64,000 bases of DNA, taken from Altericroceibacterium indicum (GTDB lineage: Bacteria > Pseudomonadota > Alphaproteobacteria > Sphingomonadales > Sphingomonadaceae). Position numbers and translations under genes: made by a program. Each line of letters opens with the position of its first letter. The first letter of the stretch is position 1. The stretch is from contig NZ_WTYQ01000003.1 in the NCBI RefSeq assembly GCF_009828105.1, forward strand, positions 434,001 to 498,000, given 5' to 3'. Of the stretch, positions 57,016 through 64,000 are shown in pieces. Under the pieces are notes generated by a model. It worked only from the letters and a program-made list of their open reading frames with translations, had not been told where the DNA came from and made no database searches.

Positions 57016-57048
57016 GGCCGCTCCGAAAAGGGGCGGCCCTTATATTTT
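57016..57048 (+). terminator. Terminator after the glycosyltransferase gene
   Basis: GGCCGCTCC (57016-57024) pairs with GGGGCGGCC (57030-57038) around a GAAAA loop, then CTTATATTTT follows. It lies 39 bp before the trcR start codon. Confidence 0.7.
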
Positions 57049-57086
57049 ACGCTCCTTGACAGGGAGCCGAGACATCGGAGATTACC

Positions 57087-57797
57087 GTGGCCCAGCCCAC
57101 CCCCCTGATGCCGCACGCGACCGCTTCCTGGCTGGTCGATAACACCGCGCTCAGATTTAATCAGATCGCGGATTTCTGCGGTTTGCATATTCTTGAAGTC
57201 CAGGCGATGGCGGATGATTTGGCGAGCGCCAAATACACTGGCCGTGACCCCGTCCATTCGGGCGAACTGACGCATGAAGAGATTGAACGCGGTCAGAATG
57301 ACCCCGAATATCGTCTCAAAATGCAGAAGGCCCCGGTTGAAGTGGGGCGCACCAAGGGTGCACGCTACACACCGGTTTCCAAGCGTCAGGATAAGCCCGA
57401 CGGTATCGCATGGATTTTGCGCAACCATCCGGAAATGTCGGATGCGCAGATTTCCAAGTTGATCGGCACGACCCGCACAACCATTGCGGCTATTCGTGAT
57501 CGCGAACATTGGAACATTCAGAACATTCAGGCGAAAGACCCTGTGACTCTGGGCCTGTGTTCGCAGCGTGAACTCGATGCGGCTGTCGCCAAGGCTGCCA
57601 AGAAAAGCGGCGCGACGGAAGCGGAAGATGCAGCTCCTGTGGCGGAAGGTGTGGATGAACGCCAGAAGCTGATCGATGAATTGCGTGCAGAGCGCCAGGA
57701 TCAGGTTCGCGCCGCAGCAGAAGCTGCTCAGGAAGCAGAAGCCGCAGCCTGGCTTCAGGCCAAGCGTGCTGCTGAAGCAGGGGATACCAAGGAATAG
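57087..57797 (+). CDS. trcR: DUF1013 protein, TrcR-type cell cycle regulator
   Basis: A 236-residue protein of the DUF1013 family, called TrcR in Caulobacter. It has helix-turn-helix-like parts ('LRFNQIADFCGLHILEVQAMAD' and 'MSDAQISKLIGTTRTTIAAIRDR') and an alanine-rich coiled-coil C-terminus. It starts at GTG with CGGAG upstream. Regulation of cell cycle genes is known only for relatives. Strong terminators bracket the gene. Confidence 0.87.
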   Translation: MAQPTPLMPHATASWLVDNTALRFNQIADFCGLHILEVQAMADDLASAKYTGRDPVHSGELTHEEIERGQNDPEYRLKMQKAPVEVGRTKGARYTPVSKRQDKPDGIAWILRNHPEMSDAQISKLIGTTRTTIAAIRDREHWNIQNIQAKDPVTLGLCSQRELDAAVAKAAKKSGATEAEDAAPVAEGVDERQKLIDELRAERQDQVRAAAEAAQEAEAAAWLQAKRAAEAGDTKE

Positions 57798-57827
57798 TCT
57801 TCCTTCATCTCATGAGTGAATATTGAC

Positions 57828-57856
57828 AAGCCGGCCCCGCAAGAGGCCGGCTTTTT
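57828..57856 (+). terminator. Intrinsic terminator after trcR
   Basis: AAGCCGGCC pairs with GGCCGGCTT around an 8-base loop, followed by more T residues. It stands between convergent trcR and the bactofilin gene. Confidence 0.88.
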
Positions 57857-57883
57857 CATGTGCAGATAGCGGCAGGTGATTGA

Positions 57884-58273
57884 TTAATTGGAGTTGGCCA
57901 GCGTCAAATTCGGAAGTTCTGCAGATTTCTGCTCACTTTCGTTCTTTTGGGCGCCCTTCTGGGCGAAACGGCCATCCACCTTGGCGCCTTCTTCAATCGT
58001 CAATGCGTCGTAGAATACATCCCCTTCGACCACCGCGCTCTGCAAAATCACCACTTGGCTGGCAGTGATGGAGCCGGTGATCCGGCCGGAAAGCCGGGCG
58101 CTTTCTGCGGTGACAGACCCCTCTATCACCCCGCTTTCGCCCTGCACCAGCGCGGCGCAGGCAAGATCGCCCTTGATCTGGCCGTCCAGATGAATTTCAG
58201 CACTGGCATTCAGATCGCCGGTGATCACCACATCAGCGCCGATGACCGAGAATGTTGATCCGCTTCGTGGCAT
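57884..58273 (-). CDS. Bactofilin, polymer-forming cytoskeletal protein
   Basis: A 129-residue bactofilin with the beta-helix core from about 8 to 105 ('STFSVIGADVVITGDLNA', 'IHLDGQIKGDL', 'LSGRITGSITASQVVILQ'), short polar ends and no membrane segment. It polymerises without nucleotide and anchors cell-wall enzymes. The start lies eight bases downstream of the M23 peptidase stop; the longer frame runs into that gene. The pair is probably one operon. Confidence 0.9.
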   Translation of the reverse strand: MPRSGSTFSVIGADVVITGDLNASAEIHLDGQIKGDLACAALVQGESGVIEGSVTAESARLSGRITGSITASQVVILQSAVVEGDVFYDALTIEEGAKVDGRFAQKGAQKNESEQKSAELPNLTLANSN

Positions 58274-58280
58274 GGCCGGA

Positions 58281-59465
58281 TTATTCCGCGATGTGGGAAG
58301 CAGTGGGTTGCTTGGTGCGGATTTCTTCGAGAACATGCGGGGCGGACTCCAGAAAGGGGCGCGGGTTGACCGCACGATTGTTGATGCGCACTTCAAAATG
58401 GAGATGCGAGCCGGTGGAACGGCCTGTGCTGCCCATCGCGCCGATGATATCGCCTGCCTTCACCTTCTGGCCAGCCTTGGCTTTCCAGGCAGACATATGG
58501 GCATAGCGGGTCATCAAGCCATTGCCATGGTTGATTTCCACGACTTTGCCATAGCCTGATCGTCGGCCGACAAAGCTCACCACACCGCGCGCGGCGGCGT
58601 GAATGGGCGTGCCGATCGCTCCACGAAAATCGATGCCCTTGTGCATCGCCCCTCCGCGGGTGAAGGGATCATGGCGATAGCCAAAGCCTGATGAAATCGA
58701 GACATTGGTTACGGGCATTACTTGCGGAATGCCTGCCAGTGCCTGTTCATAGATGGCTAGCCGAGCAAGGCCGAGGCCGAGCCTTTCAAACCGGGGGTCA
58801 ACCGAGCCATCGCTGCTGGTGGAGAGGCTTTCAAGCGGACCGCCTTGTGCCATTCGCCCTTTGGCGGAGCGGGTGGCGGCGGCCATGATCTTGGGGTTGA
58901 GACCCAGGGCACGCATGGCAGCTTCGGCCTGCCTGTTGCGCTGATCAACGATGCGGGTGAGGTGATCGACAAAAGCGATCTGGCGCCGGTCCAGTTGCGC
59001 GAAAGAGGCCGCTTCCGGAATCGCTGCGCTCACCTTATTCGCTGTTTCCAGCAATGTCTGGTCGGAAGCAGGTGTGGCCGTTGCGGCGGGCGTTTGCGCG
59101 GCTTCCTTGCGCAAATCATCGGGCAGCATATCAACCATCTCTTCGAGGAAGACCTGCCGCCGCTCCAGATCATCGGCCAGATTGTGAAGGTCATCGCGAT
59201 AGGTGGCGACGCTCTTTTCCGCTGTGGCCACTTCGGTTTCGCGTTCTGCCAGCGCGACGATATCATGCTGCGCGCGGTATTGGTTGAAGGCCATCACCGA
59301 AATGGAAATGATCCAAGCCAGCAGCAGAGCAGCAACAGCGCCCACTGCGGCCATTTGCACGCGTGAGGTTAAAGTAATAAAGCGGACCTGCCCTCGGGAA
59401 CGCATAAACAGCTCCCGATCAGGAAAACAGCTCCGCAGGCGATCCCATAGCCTGCCAGCATTCAT
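58281..59465 (-). CDS. M23 peptidase with coiled coil, bactofilin partner
   Basis: A 394-residue protein with one membrane helix (about 40-60), a periplasmic coiled coil (about 70-135) and a C-terminal LytM domain with zinc motifs 'MHKGIDF' and 'HLHFEVRI'. It hydrolyses peptidoglycan peptide bonds. Bactofilin-M23 pairs control cell shape in several bacteria; here the peptidase is upstream and co-directional. Confidence 0.9.
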   Translation of the reverse strand: MNAGRLWDRLRSCFPDRELFMRSRGQVRFITLTSRVQMAAVGAVAALLLAWIISISVMAFNQYRAQHDIVALAERETEVATAEKSVATYRDDLHNLADDLERRQVFLEEMVDMLPDDLRKEAAQTPAATATPASDQTLLETANKVSAAIPEAASFAQLDRRQIAFVDHLTRIVDQRNRQAEAAMRALGLNPKIMAAATRSAKGRMAQGGPLESLSTSSDGSVDPRFERLGLGLARLAIYEQALAGIPQVMPVTNVSISSGFGYRHDPFTRGGAMHKGIDFRGAIGTPIHAAARGVVSFVGRRSGYGKVVEINHGNGLMTRYAHMSAWKAKAGQKVKAGDIIGAMGSTGRSTGSHLHFEVRINNRAVNPRPFLESAPHVLEEIRTKQPTASHIAE

Positions 59466-59713
59466 AAGCGGTCTTCGATACCCCCGAATCCCTATTTCCG
59501 TCCGCCGGAAATGCTATCAGATAGACCTTTTGCCGCCAGAGCGGATCAGCGATAAGGGGGTGAACCGGTTCGCTGAAGCGATGAACCGTGCATTAATATC
59601 GGTATACGCATTCAGTTTGTCGACATTTTCGGGAACCAAATCTCATGCCTCCCACTGGTTAAGTAAATCAGCGATACAATGACAAACCGCTCTGCCGGTG
59701 CTAGGAATACAAC

Positions 59714-60988
59714 ATGGCTACACAACCCGAAATCTCCGACGATTGCACAGATCTTGTGCATGATCTGGCCCGCGATGCGCGTAGCGCGCAGCGGGTGCTT
59801 GCCCGGATGAGCGACGCCGAAAAGGCTGACGCTCTGCGCGCCGCTGCCGCGGCCCTGCGCGCCGAGGCTCCAAAAATTCTTGAAGAAAATCGCAAGGATA
59901 TTGCCGCTGGTGAATCCAATGGCCTCAGCAGCGCCATGCTGGATCGCCTGAAGCTGGATGAAGACCGGCTTGAAGGCATTGCCAGCGCAGTGGAATCCGT
60001 TGCCGGCCTCGCCGATCCGGTGGGTCAGGTGATTGATCAGAGCACTGCGCCAACCGGCCTCAAGCTCCAGCGCATTCGTATTCCCATTGGCGTGATTGGC
60101 ATCATCTATGAAAGCCGCCCCAATGTGACTGCTGACGCGGCATCACTTTGCGTGCGTTCAGGCAATGCCACGATCCTGCGCGGCGGCAGTGAAGCGGTGC
60201 ATTCCAACCGTGCGATTCACGCGGCCATGGTGAAGGGCCTGTCCTCCAAGGGCGTGCCCGAAGCGGCGGTGCAATTGATGCCGACGCAGGACCGTGCTGC
60301 TGTTGGCGCGATGTTGAAAGCCTCCGGCCTGATCGACATGATCGTGCCACGCGGCGGCAAGGGGCTGGTGGCCCGCGTGCAGAATGATGCGCGCGTGCCC
60401 GTGCTGGCCCATCTTGATGGCATCAACCACACCTATATTCACGATAAGGCTGATCTGGACATGGCGCGCGCGATTGCGCTCAACGCCAAGATGCGCCGGA
60501 CCGGCGTATGCGGTGCGATGGAAACATTGCTGATCGATGCCAAATTCCCTGCCGGTGAAAAGGTCGTGGCGGCATTGCTGGATGCGGGTTGCGAAGTGCG
60601 CGGTGATTCGCGTGCCCGTTCGCTGGACAAGCGGATCGGTATGGCGGGTGCCAATGATTGGGATACGGAATATCTCGAAGCGGTGGTTTCGGTTGCCATT
60701 GTCGATGGAATGGAAGCTGCGCTTGAACATATCGCACGCCATTCATCGGGCCACACCGATGCCATTGTGACGGCTGATGATGATGCCGCTGAACGCTTCC
60801 TCACCGAAGTGGATAGCGCCATTGTGATGCGCAACGCTTCTTCCCAATTTGCTGATGGCGGTGAATTTGGTCTGGGCGCAGAAATCGGTATCGCCACCGG
60901 GCGTATTCATGCCCGTGGGCCAGTCGCTCTGGAAGGGCTGACCACGTATAAATGGCAGGTGCGTGGAGAAGGCCAGACCCGGCCTTGA
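59714..60988 (+). CDS. proA: Gamma-glutamyl phosphate reductase
   Basis: A 424-residue aldehyde dehydrogenase-fold enzyme of proline synthesis. The catalytic Cys is in 'RRTGVCGAMETLL', and 'GVIGIIYESRPNVTAD' and 'GGEFGLGAEIGIATGRIHARGP' are family signatures. proB is not adjacent. A strong terminator follows, so it is a single-gene unit or the end of one. Confidence 0.95.
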   Translation: MATQPEISDDCTDLVHDLARDARSAQRVLARMSDAEKADALRAAAAALRAEAPKILEENRKDIAAGESNGLSSAMLDRLKLDEDRLEGIASAVESVAGLADPVGQVIDQSTAPTGLKLQRIRIPIGVIGIIYESRPNVTADAASLCVRSGNATILRGGSEAVHSNRAIHAAMVKGLSSKGVPEAAVQLMPTQDRAAVGAMLKASGLIDMIVPRGGKGLVARVQNDARVPVLAHLDGINHTYIHDKADLDMARAIALNAKMRRTGVCGAMETLLIDAKFPAGEKVVAALLDAGCEVRGDSRARSLDKRIGMAGANDWDTEYLEAVVSVAIVDGMEAALEHIARHSSGHTDAIVTADDDAAERFLTEVDSAIVMRNASSQFADGGEFGLGAEIGIATGRIHARGPVALEGLTTYKWQVRGEGQTRP

Positions 60989-61016
60989 GCTTAGCCAAAG
61001 CAAACACAATATTCAG

Positions 61017-61046
61017 CGGGCAGGAATGGAAATTCCTGCCCGTTTT
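61017..61046 (+). terminator. Intrinsic terminator after proA
   Basis: CGGGCAGGAAT and ATTCCTGCCCG make a perfect 11-bp stem with a GGAA loop, followed by TTTT. It lies 28 bp after the proA stop. Confidence 0.92.
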
Positions 61047-61070
61047 CAATTGGGGGCAGGAGACCAGACG

Positions 61071-62111
61071 ATGAAATATAATCAATTCGGCCGCACCGGG
61101 CTGTTCGTTTCCGAACTCTGCTTTGGCACTATGACCTTTGGCGGGGAGGGGATCTGGACCAAGATCGGCGCGCTCGATCAGCCCGATTCGACCCAACTTG
61201 TCAAAACCGCGCTGGATGCGGGAATCAATTTCATCGACACGGCTAACGTCTATTCCGCCGGATTATCTGAAAAAATCACCGGGCAGGCATTGCGTGACCT
61301 CGGTATCCCCCGGCATGATTATGTCCTTGCTACCAAGGCCATGGGGCCAATGGGCGAAGGCGTGAATGATCGCGGCACATCGCGTTATCATTTGATGAAT
61401 CAGATTGATGCCAGTCTTGAACGACTCGGTGTCGACCATGTTGACCTCTATCAGATTCACGGCTGGGACCCGGCTACCCCCATGGATGAAACCCTGCGCG
61501 CGCTGGATGATATCGTGCGTTCGGGCAAGGCGCGTTATATTGGCGTGTCCAACTGGGCCGCATGGCAGATTACCAAGGCTCTGGGCATTTCGGAGCGTAA
61601 GGGGCTGGAGCGTTTTGCTTCGCTACAGGCCTATTATTCGCTGGCAGGCCGTGATCTTGAGCAGGAGATCGTGCCGATGCTGGAAAGCGAAGGGCTGGGC
61701 CTGATGGTCTGGAGCCCGCTGGCCGGCGGTTTCCTATCCGGAAAATATACACGCGATGGCGAAGCTGAGGGTCGAAGGGTGGAATTCGACTTTCCTCCGA
61801 TCAATAAAGAATCAGCCTATGATGCGGTGGATGTGATGCGAGAAATCGCTGCCGAAAAAGGGGTGAGCATTCCGCAGGTCGCTTTGGCATGGCTCATGGC
61901 AAAACCCGCCGTCACCAGCGTGATTCTGGGCGCTAAGAAGCCGGAGCAGCTCACCGATAATATCGGCGCGGCTGATCTGGAATTGAACGACGAAGATATG
62001 AAACGGCTGGACGCTGCCGCGCCACCTGCCAGCACCTATCCCGGCTGGATGCTTGAACGGCAAGGTGCCTATCGCAAAGGCGGTGTTGCCGGGGACGAAC
62101 CTCCCAAATGA
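61071..62111 (+). CDS. Aldo/keto reductase
   Basis: A 346-residue NADPH-dependent TIM-barrel reductase. The N-terminal 'FGRTGLFVSELCFGTMTFG' and the catalytic tetrad elements (Asp in 'NFIDTANVY', Lys in 'LATKAMG', His in 'YQIHGWDP') are present. Substrate unknown. The ATG has GGGGGCAGGAG upstream. The stop overlaps nadD by 4 bp. Confidence 0.93.
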   Translation: MKYNQFGRTGLFVSELCFGTMTFGGEGIWTKIGALDQPDSTQLVKTALDAGINFIDTANVYSAGLSEKITGQALRDLGIPRHDYVLATKAMGPMGEGVNDRGTSRYHLMNQIDASLERLGVDHVDLYQIHGWDPATPMDETLRALDDIVRSGKARYIGVSNWAAWQITKALGISERKGLERFASLQAYYSLAGRDLEQEIVPMLESEGLGLMVWSPLAGGFLSGKYTRDGEAEGRRVEFDFPPINKESAYDAVDVMREIAAEKGVSIPQVALAWLMAKPAVTSVILGAKKPEQLTDNIGAADLELNDEDMKRLDAAAPPASTYPGWMLERQGAYRKGGVAGDEPPK

Positions 62112-62815
62112 ATCATGTAAGGGGCCAGACTAAGCGGCCTGTCAAAGGCCCTCTGATTGGCCTTTTGGGCGGAAGCTTCAATCCAGCGCATCGCGCGCAT
62201 CGGCGGATTACGCTTGATGCCATGCGTGCGCTTTCGCTGGATGAAGTGTGGTGGCTGGTGTCCCCCGGCAATCCGTTGAAGCCCAAAAAGGGGATGGCGC
62301 CCCTTTCTGTACGGGTGAAAGCCGCCCAACAGATGGCCCGGCGCGCGCCGATCAAGGTGAGCGCGATAGAGCGTGAACTGGGCTCTCCCTATACGGTGGA
62401 CACGCTGCGGGCGCTCAAGCAGCGCTATCCGGGGCATCGCTTTGTCTGGCTGATGGGGAGCGATAATCTGGCTCAGTTTCACCTTTGGCGGGACTGGCGC
62501 GGGATCGCTGCGGAAATGCCGATTGCGGTGATTGCGCGTCCGGGCTATGGAAGGGCTGCCATCGCGAGCCCCGCGATGGCATGGTTGCGGCATTTCCGGT
62601 TGCCCGCAAGCAGTTTGAAAAACCGGGATGAATGGAGCGCACCGGCGCTGACAGAATTGCGTTTTGATCCTGATCCGCTCTCGGCGACCGTGATACGCCA
62701 AGCTGATCCACGCTGGGCTGACCGCTTTTCCGGCGTGCTACCCAGGGATGATCTGACGCGCTCGCTCATTCATGACCCCACCACCAAATCGGCCGAATCG
62801 GCAAAGGGCGTATGA
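62108..62815 (+). CDS. nadD: Nicotinate-nucleotide adenylyltransferase
   Basis: A 235-residue nucleotidyltransferase that makes deamido-NAD. It has 'GLLGGSFNPAHRAHRR' with the (H/R)xxH-type site, 'VSPGNPLKP' and the C-terminal 'LSATVIRQ' (ISxTxIR class). The start overlaps the aldo/keto reductase stop. Gene order nadD-rsfS-rlmH is a standard alphaproteobacterial set. Confidence 0.94.
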   Translation: MNHVRGQTKRPVKGPLIGLLGGSFNPAHRAHRRITLDAMRALSLDEVWWLVSPGNPLKPKKGMAPLSVRVKAAQQMARRAPIKVSAIERELGSPYTVDTLRALKQRYPGHRFVWLMGSDNLAQFHLWRDWRGIAAEMPIAVIARPGYGRAAIASPAMAWLRHFRLPASSLKNRDEWSAPALTELRFDPDPLSATVIRQADPRWADRFSGVLPRDDLTRSLIHDPTTKSAESAKGV

Positions 62816-62869
62816 TTCTGCCTTTACTAAAAAATCGCCCGTACAAATGCAGGAGCTGGAAACGCTACG

Positions 62870-63352
62870 ATGAATTCAATGCAGACACTGTCCAAACAGA
62901 CCTCGTCTGCCCGGAATCCATCGCAACCTTTCACCATGGCTGACATATCAGAAAATCAGACGCCTCACGGCGACATGCCCAAACAGGAACCCATCAAGGG
63001 TGAACCGGGCAGCCTTCACGCTCTCGTCCTCGAAAGCCTCGATGAAGATCAGGCGCAGGACATTGTTTCGATCGAATTGATCGGCAAGTCGAGCATTGCG
63101 GACTATATGGTGGTCGCCTCCGGGCGCTCGACCCGTCAGGTCGCATCCATGGCCGCCAAAATGGCAGAACGGGTCAAAAAGGCGGGCTATGATTCGCCGC
63201 GTGTTGAAGGCCTGCCTGCCGCTGACTGGGTGCTGGTGGATACGGGCGATGTTGTCGTCCATCTCTTCCGCCCCGAAGTACGCCATTTCTACAACCTTGA
63301 ACGGATGTGGGGATTTGGCGATGATGCACCGGTGAGCAAGGCCGAAGCCTGA
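62870..63352 (+). CDS. rsfS: Ribosomal silencing factor RsfS
   Basis: A protein of up to 160 residues whose core from about 45 to 150 is the RsfS/Iojap domain ('IELIGKSSIADYMVVASGRSTRQV' region, 'DSPRVEGLPAADWVLVDTGDVVVHLF'). It binds L14 and blocks subunit joining in starvation. A 40-residue polar N-terminal extension is present; a start at 62936 would shorten it, but the first ATG has the better upstream site. Confidence 0.92.
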   Translation: MNSMQTLSKQTSSARNPSQPFTMADISENQTPHGDMPKQEPIKGEPGSLHALVLESLDEDQAQDIVSIELIGKSSIADYMVVASGRSTRQVASMAAKMAERVKKAGYDSPRVEGLPAADWVLVDTGDVVVHLFRPEVRHFYNLERMWGFGDDAPVSKAEA

Positions 63353-63473
63353 CGCTTGTCGGCGTGACGCTGCTTTATGTCGCGGCCTCCTCCGACGATG
63401 GGAGGAGGCGGGCAGGGGCAGACCCGCAACACTCCCAATTCCTTTTGGTGCGATATCGGGTTAGGGCAGCCCT

Positions 63474-63896
63474 ATGCTGCTCCATGTTATCGCTCGCGGA
63501 AAAATTGCCCGCTCACCCGAAGCGGAATTGGTGGCGCGTTATGAAAAGCGCATCACCTGGCCCACTCGGCTGACTGAACTGCCCGAAACAGGCGGTAAGA
63601 TACCAGAGGCACAAACACCCTTCCGGACCGTGCTGCTCGATGAAAAGGGCAAGCAGATGGGCTCGGAAGAATTTGCCCAGCGGCTTGGTCGGTGGCGTGA
63701 CGATGGGATTCGCGAAACTCGCTTTGTGCTCGGTGCGGCGGATGGCCATTCCGAACAGGAACGTCAGGAAGCCGATTTGCTATTCGCTTTTGGCGCGGCA
63801 ACATGGCCGCATCTGCTCGCCCGGGCGATGCTGATGGAGCAATTGTTTCGCGCCACCAGCATTCTCGCTGGCCATCCTTACCACAGGTCCGGTTAG
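63474..63896 (+). CDS. rlmH: 23S rRNA (pseudouridine-1915-N3) methyltransferase RlmH
   Basis: A 140-residue SPOUT methyltransferase of usual length. It starts MLLHVIARGKI, and the SAM knot shows 'RFVLGAADGHSEQERQEADLL' and the C-terminal 'EQLFRATSILAGHPYHRSG'. It methylates helix 69 of 23S rRNA. It belongs to the nadD-rsfS-rlmH run. A 9-bp hairpin (63385-63409) lies in the gap before it. Confidence 0.95.
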   Translation: MLLHVIARGKIARSPEAELVARYEKRITWPTRLTELPETGGKIPEAQTPFRTVLLDEKGKQMGSEEFAQRLGRWRDDGIRETRFVLGAADGHSEQERQEADLLFAFGAATWPHLLARAMLMEQLFRATSILAGHPYHRSG

Positions 63897-63906
63897 GAGC
63901 CTTTTG

Positions 63907-64000
63907 GTGCGCCTTTGGTTACTTTGTGTCTCCCTTACGTTCCTTTCGGTGTCTGTTGTCGCCTGGGGAACAGGGGTGATGGGAGTGCCGTCGTCGCCGG
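63907..64000 (+). CDS. Start of an exported protein, truncated by the window edge
   Basis: An open frame starts at GTG 10 bp after rlmH and runs to the edge. The first residues (VRLWLLCVSLTFLSVSVVAWG) look like a signal peptide. In relatives a murein hydrolase activator (EnvC-like M23) often sits here, but the visible 31 codons cannot confirm that. Confidence 0.5.
   Translation, partial: MRLWLLCVSLTFLSVSVVAWGTGVMGVPSSP

Overview
The window reads as a chromosomal segment from an alphaproteobacterium of the order Sphingomonadales (Sphingomonadaceae or Erythrobacteraceae type). This rests on the gene order maf-ppsR-[gap]-hemE-hemJ-rho ... mnmE-mnmG-rsmG-parA-parB, on alphaproteobacterial families (DUF1013/TrcR, DUF1192, DUF1491, long-form Hpf with PtsN, HemJ) and on a dense cluster of GANTC sites, the target of the CcrM methylase in this class. 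The assignment is inferred from content; no 16S or tRNA gene was found.

The most important feature is a 321-bp gene-free gap at 11203-11523 between divergent ppsR and hemE. It carries eleven GANTC sites, two near-consensus DnaA boxes and an AT-rich stretch, and it sits beside hemE as the Caulobacter origin does. About 7-10 kb away, three parS centromere sites lie in and before rsmG, next to parA and parB. Together this marks the window as the replication origin and centromere region. Genes for about 6.5 kb to the left run leftward, and most genes to 23 kb on the right run rightward.

Layout. 0-4.6 kb: S9 peptidase, 2Fe-2S ferredoxin-like protein, CBS protein, ErpA and exonuclease III. 4.7-11.2 kb (minus): cell-wall hydrolase, DUF1491, thioesterase, ptsN, hpf, dnaQ, coaE, aroE, maf, ppsR. 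11.5-14.5 kb: hemE, hemJ, rho. 14.6-17.3 kb: membrane-anchored GOGAT-like protein, dienelactone hydrolase, small DUF. 17.3-23 kb: mnmE, mnmG, rsmG, parA, parB. 23-30 kb: secreted unknown protein, fRMsr, sugar dehydrogenase-like protein, DUF815 ATPase, Sua5, lipoprotein, CarD, YihY. 30-33 kb: tightly packed helicase/S4/fdxA operon. 33-38 kb: M23 peptidase, hemB, GNAT, gamma-carbonic anhydrase, DUF167, YoaK. 38.5-39.6 kb: a lone AT-richer gene with a HEPN-like motif. 39.8-47 kb: ATP-dependent ligase with its partner exonuclease, M1 peptidase, clpA. 47-54.8 kb: quinone oxidoreductase, a complete type I secretion operon and a divergent cadherin-repeat surface protein. 55-64 kb: metallophosphoesterase/glycosyltransferase pair, trcR, bactofilin with its M23 partner, proA, aldo/keto reductase, nadD, rsfS, rlmH and the start of a further exported protein.

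Most of the window is housekeeping DNA with 4-bp stop/start overlaps and short gaps. The accessory or unusual pieces are the HEPN-like gene at 38.5-39.6 kb, the inverted repeat at 41.5 kb and the secretion/cadherin locus at 48-55 kb. No integrase, transposase, CRISPR array, rRNA or tRNA was recognised.
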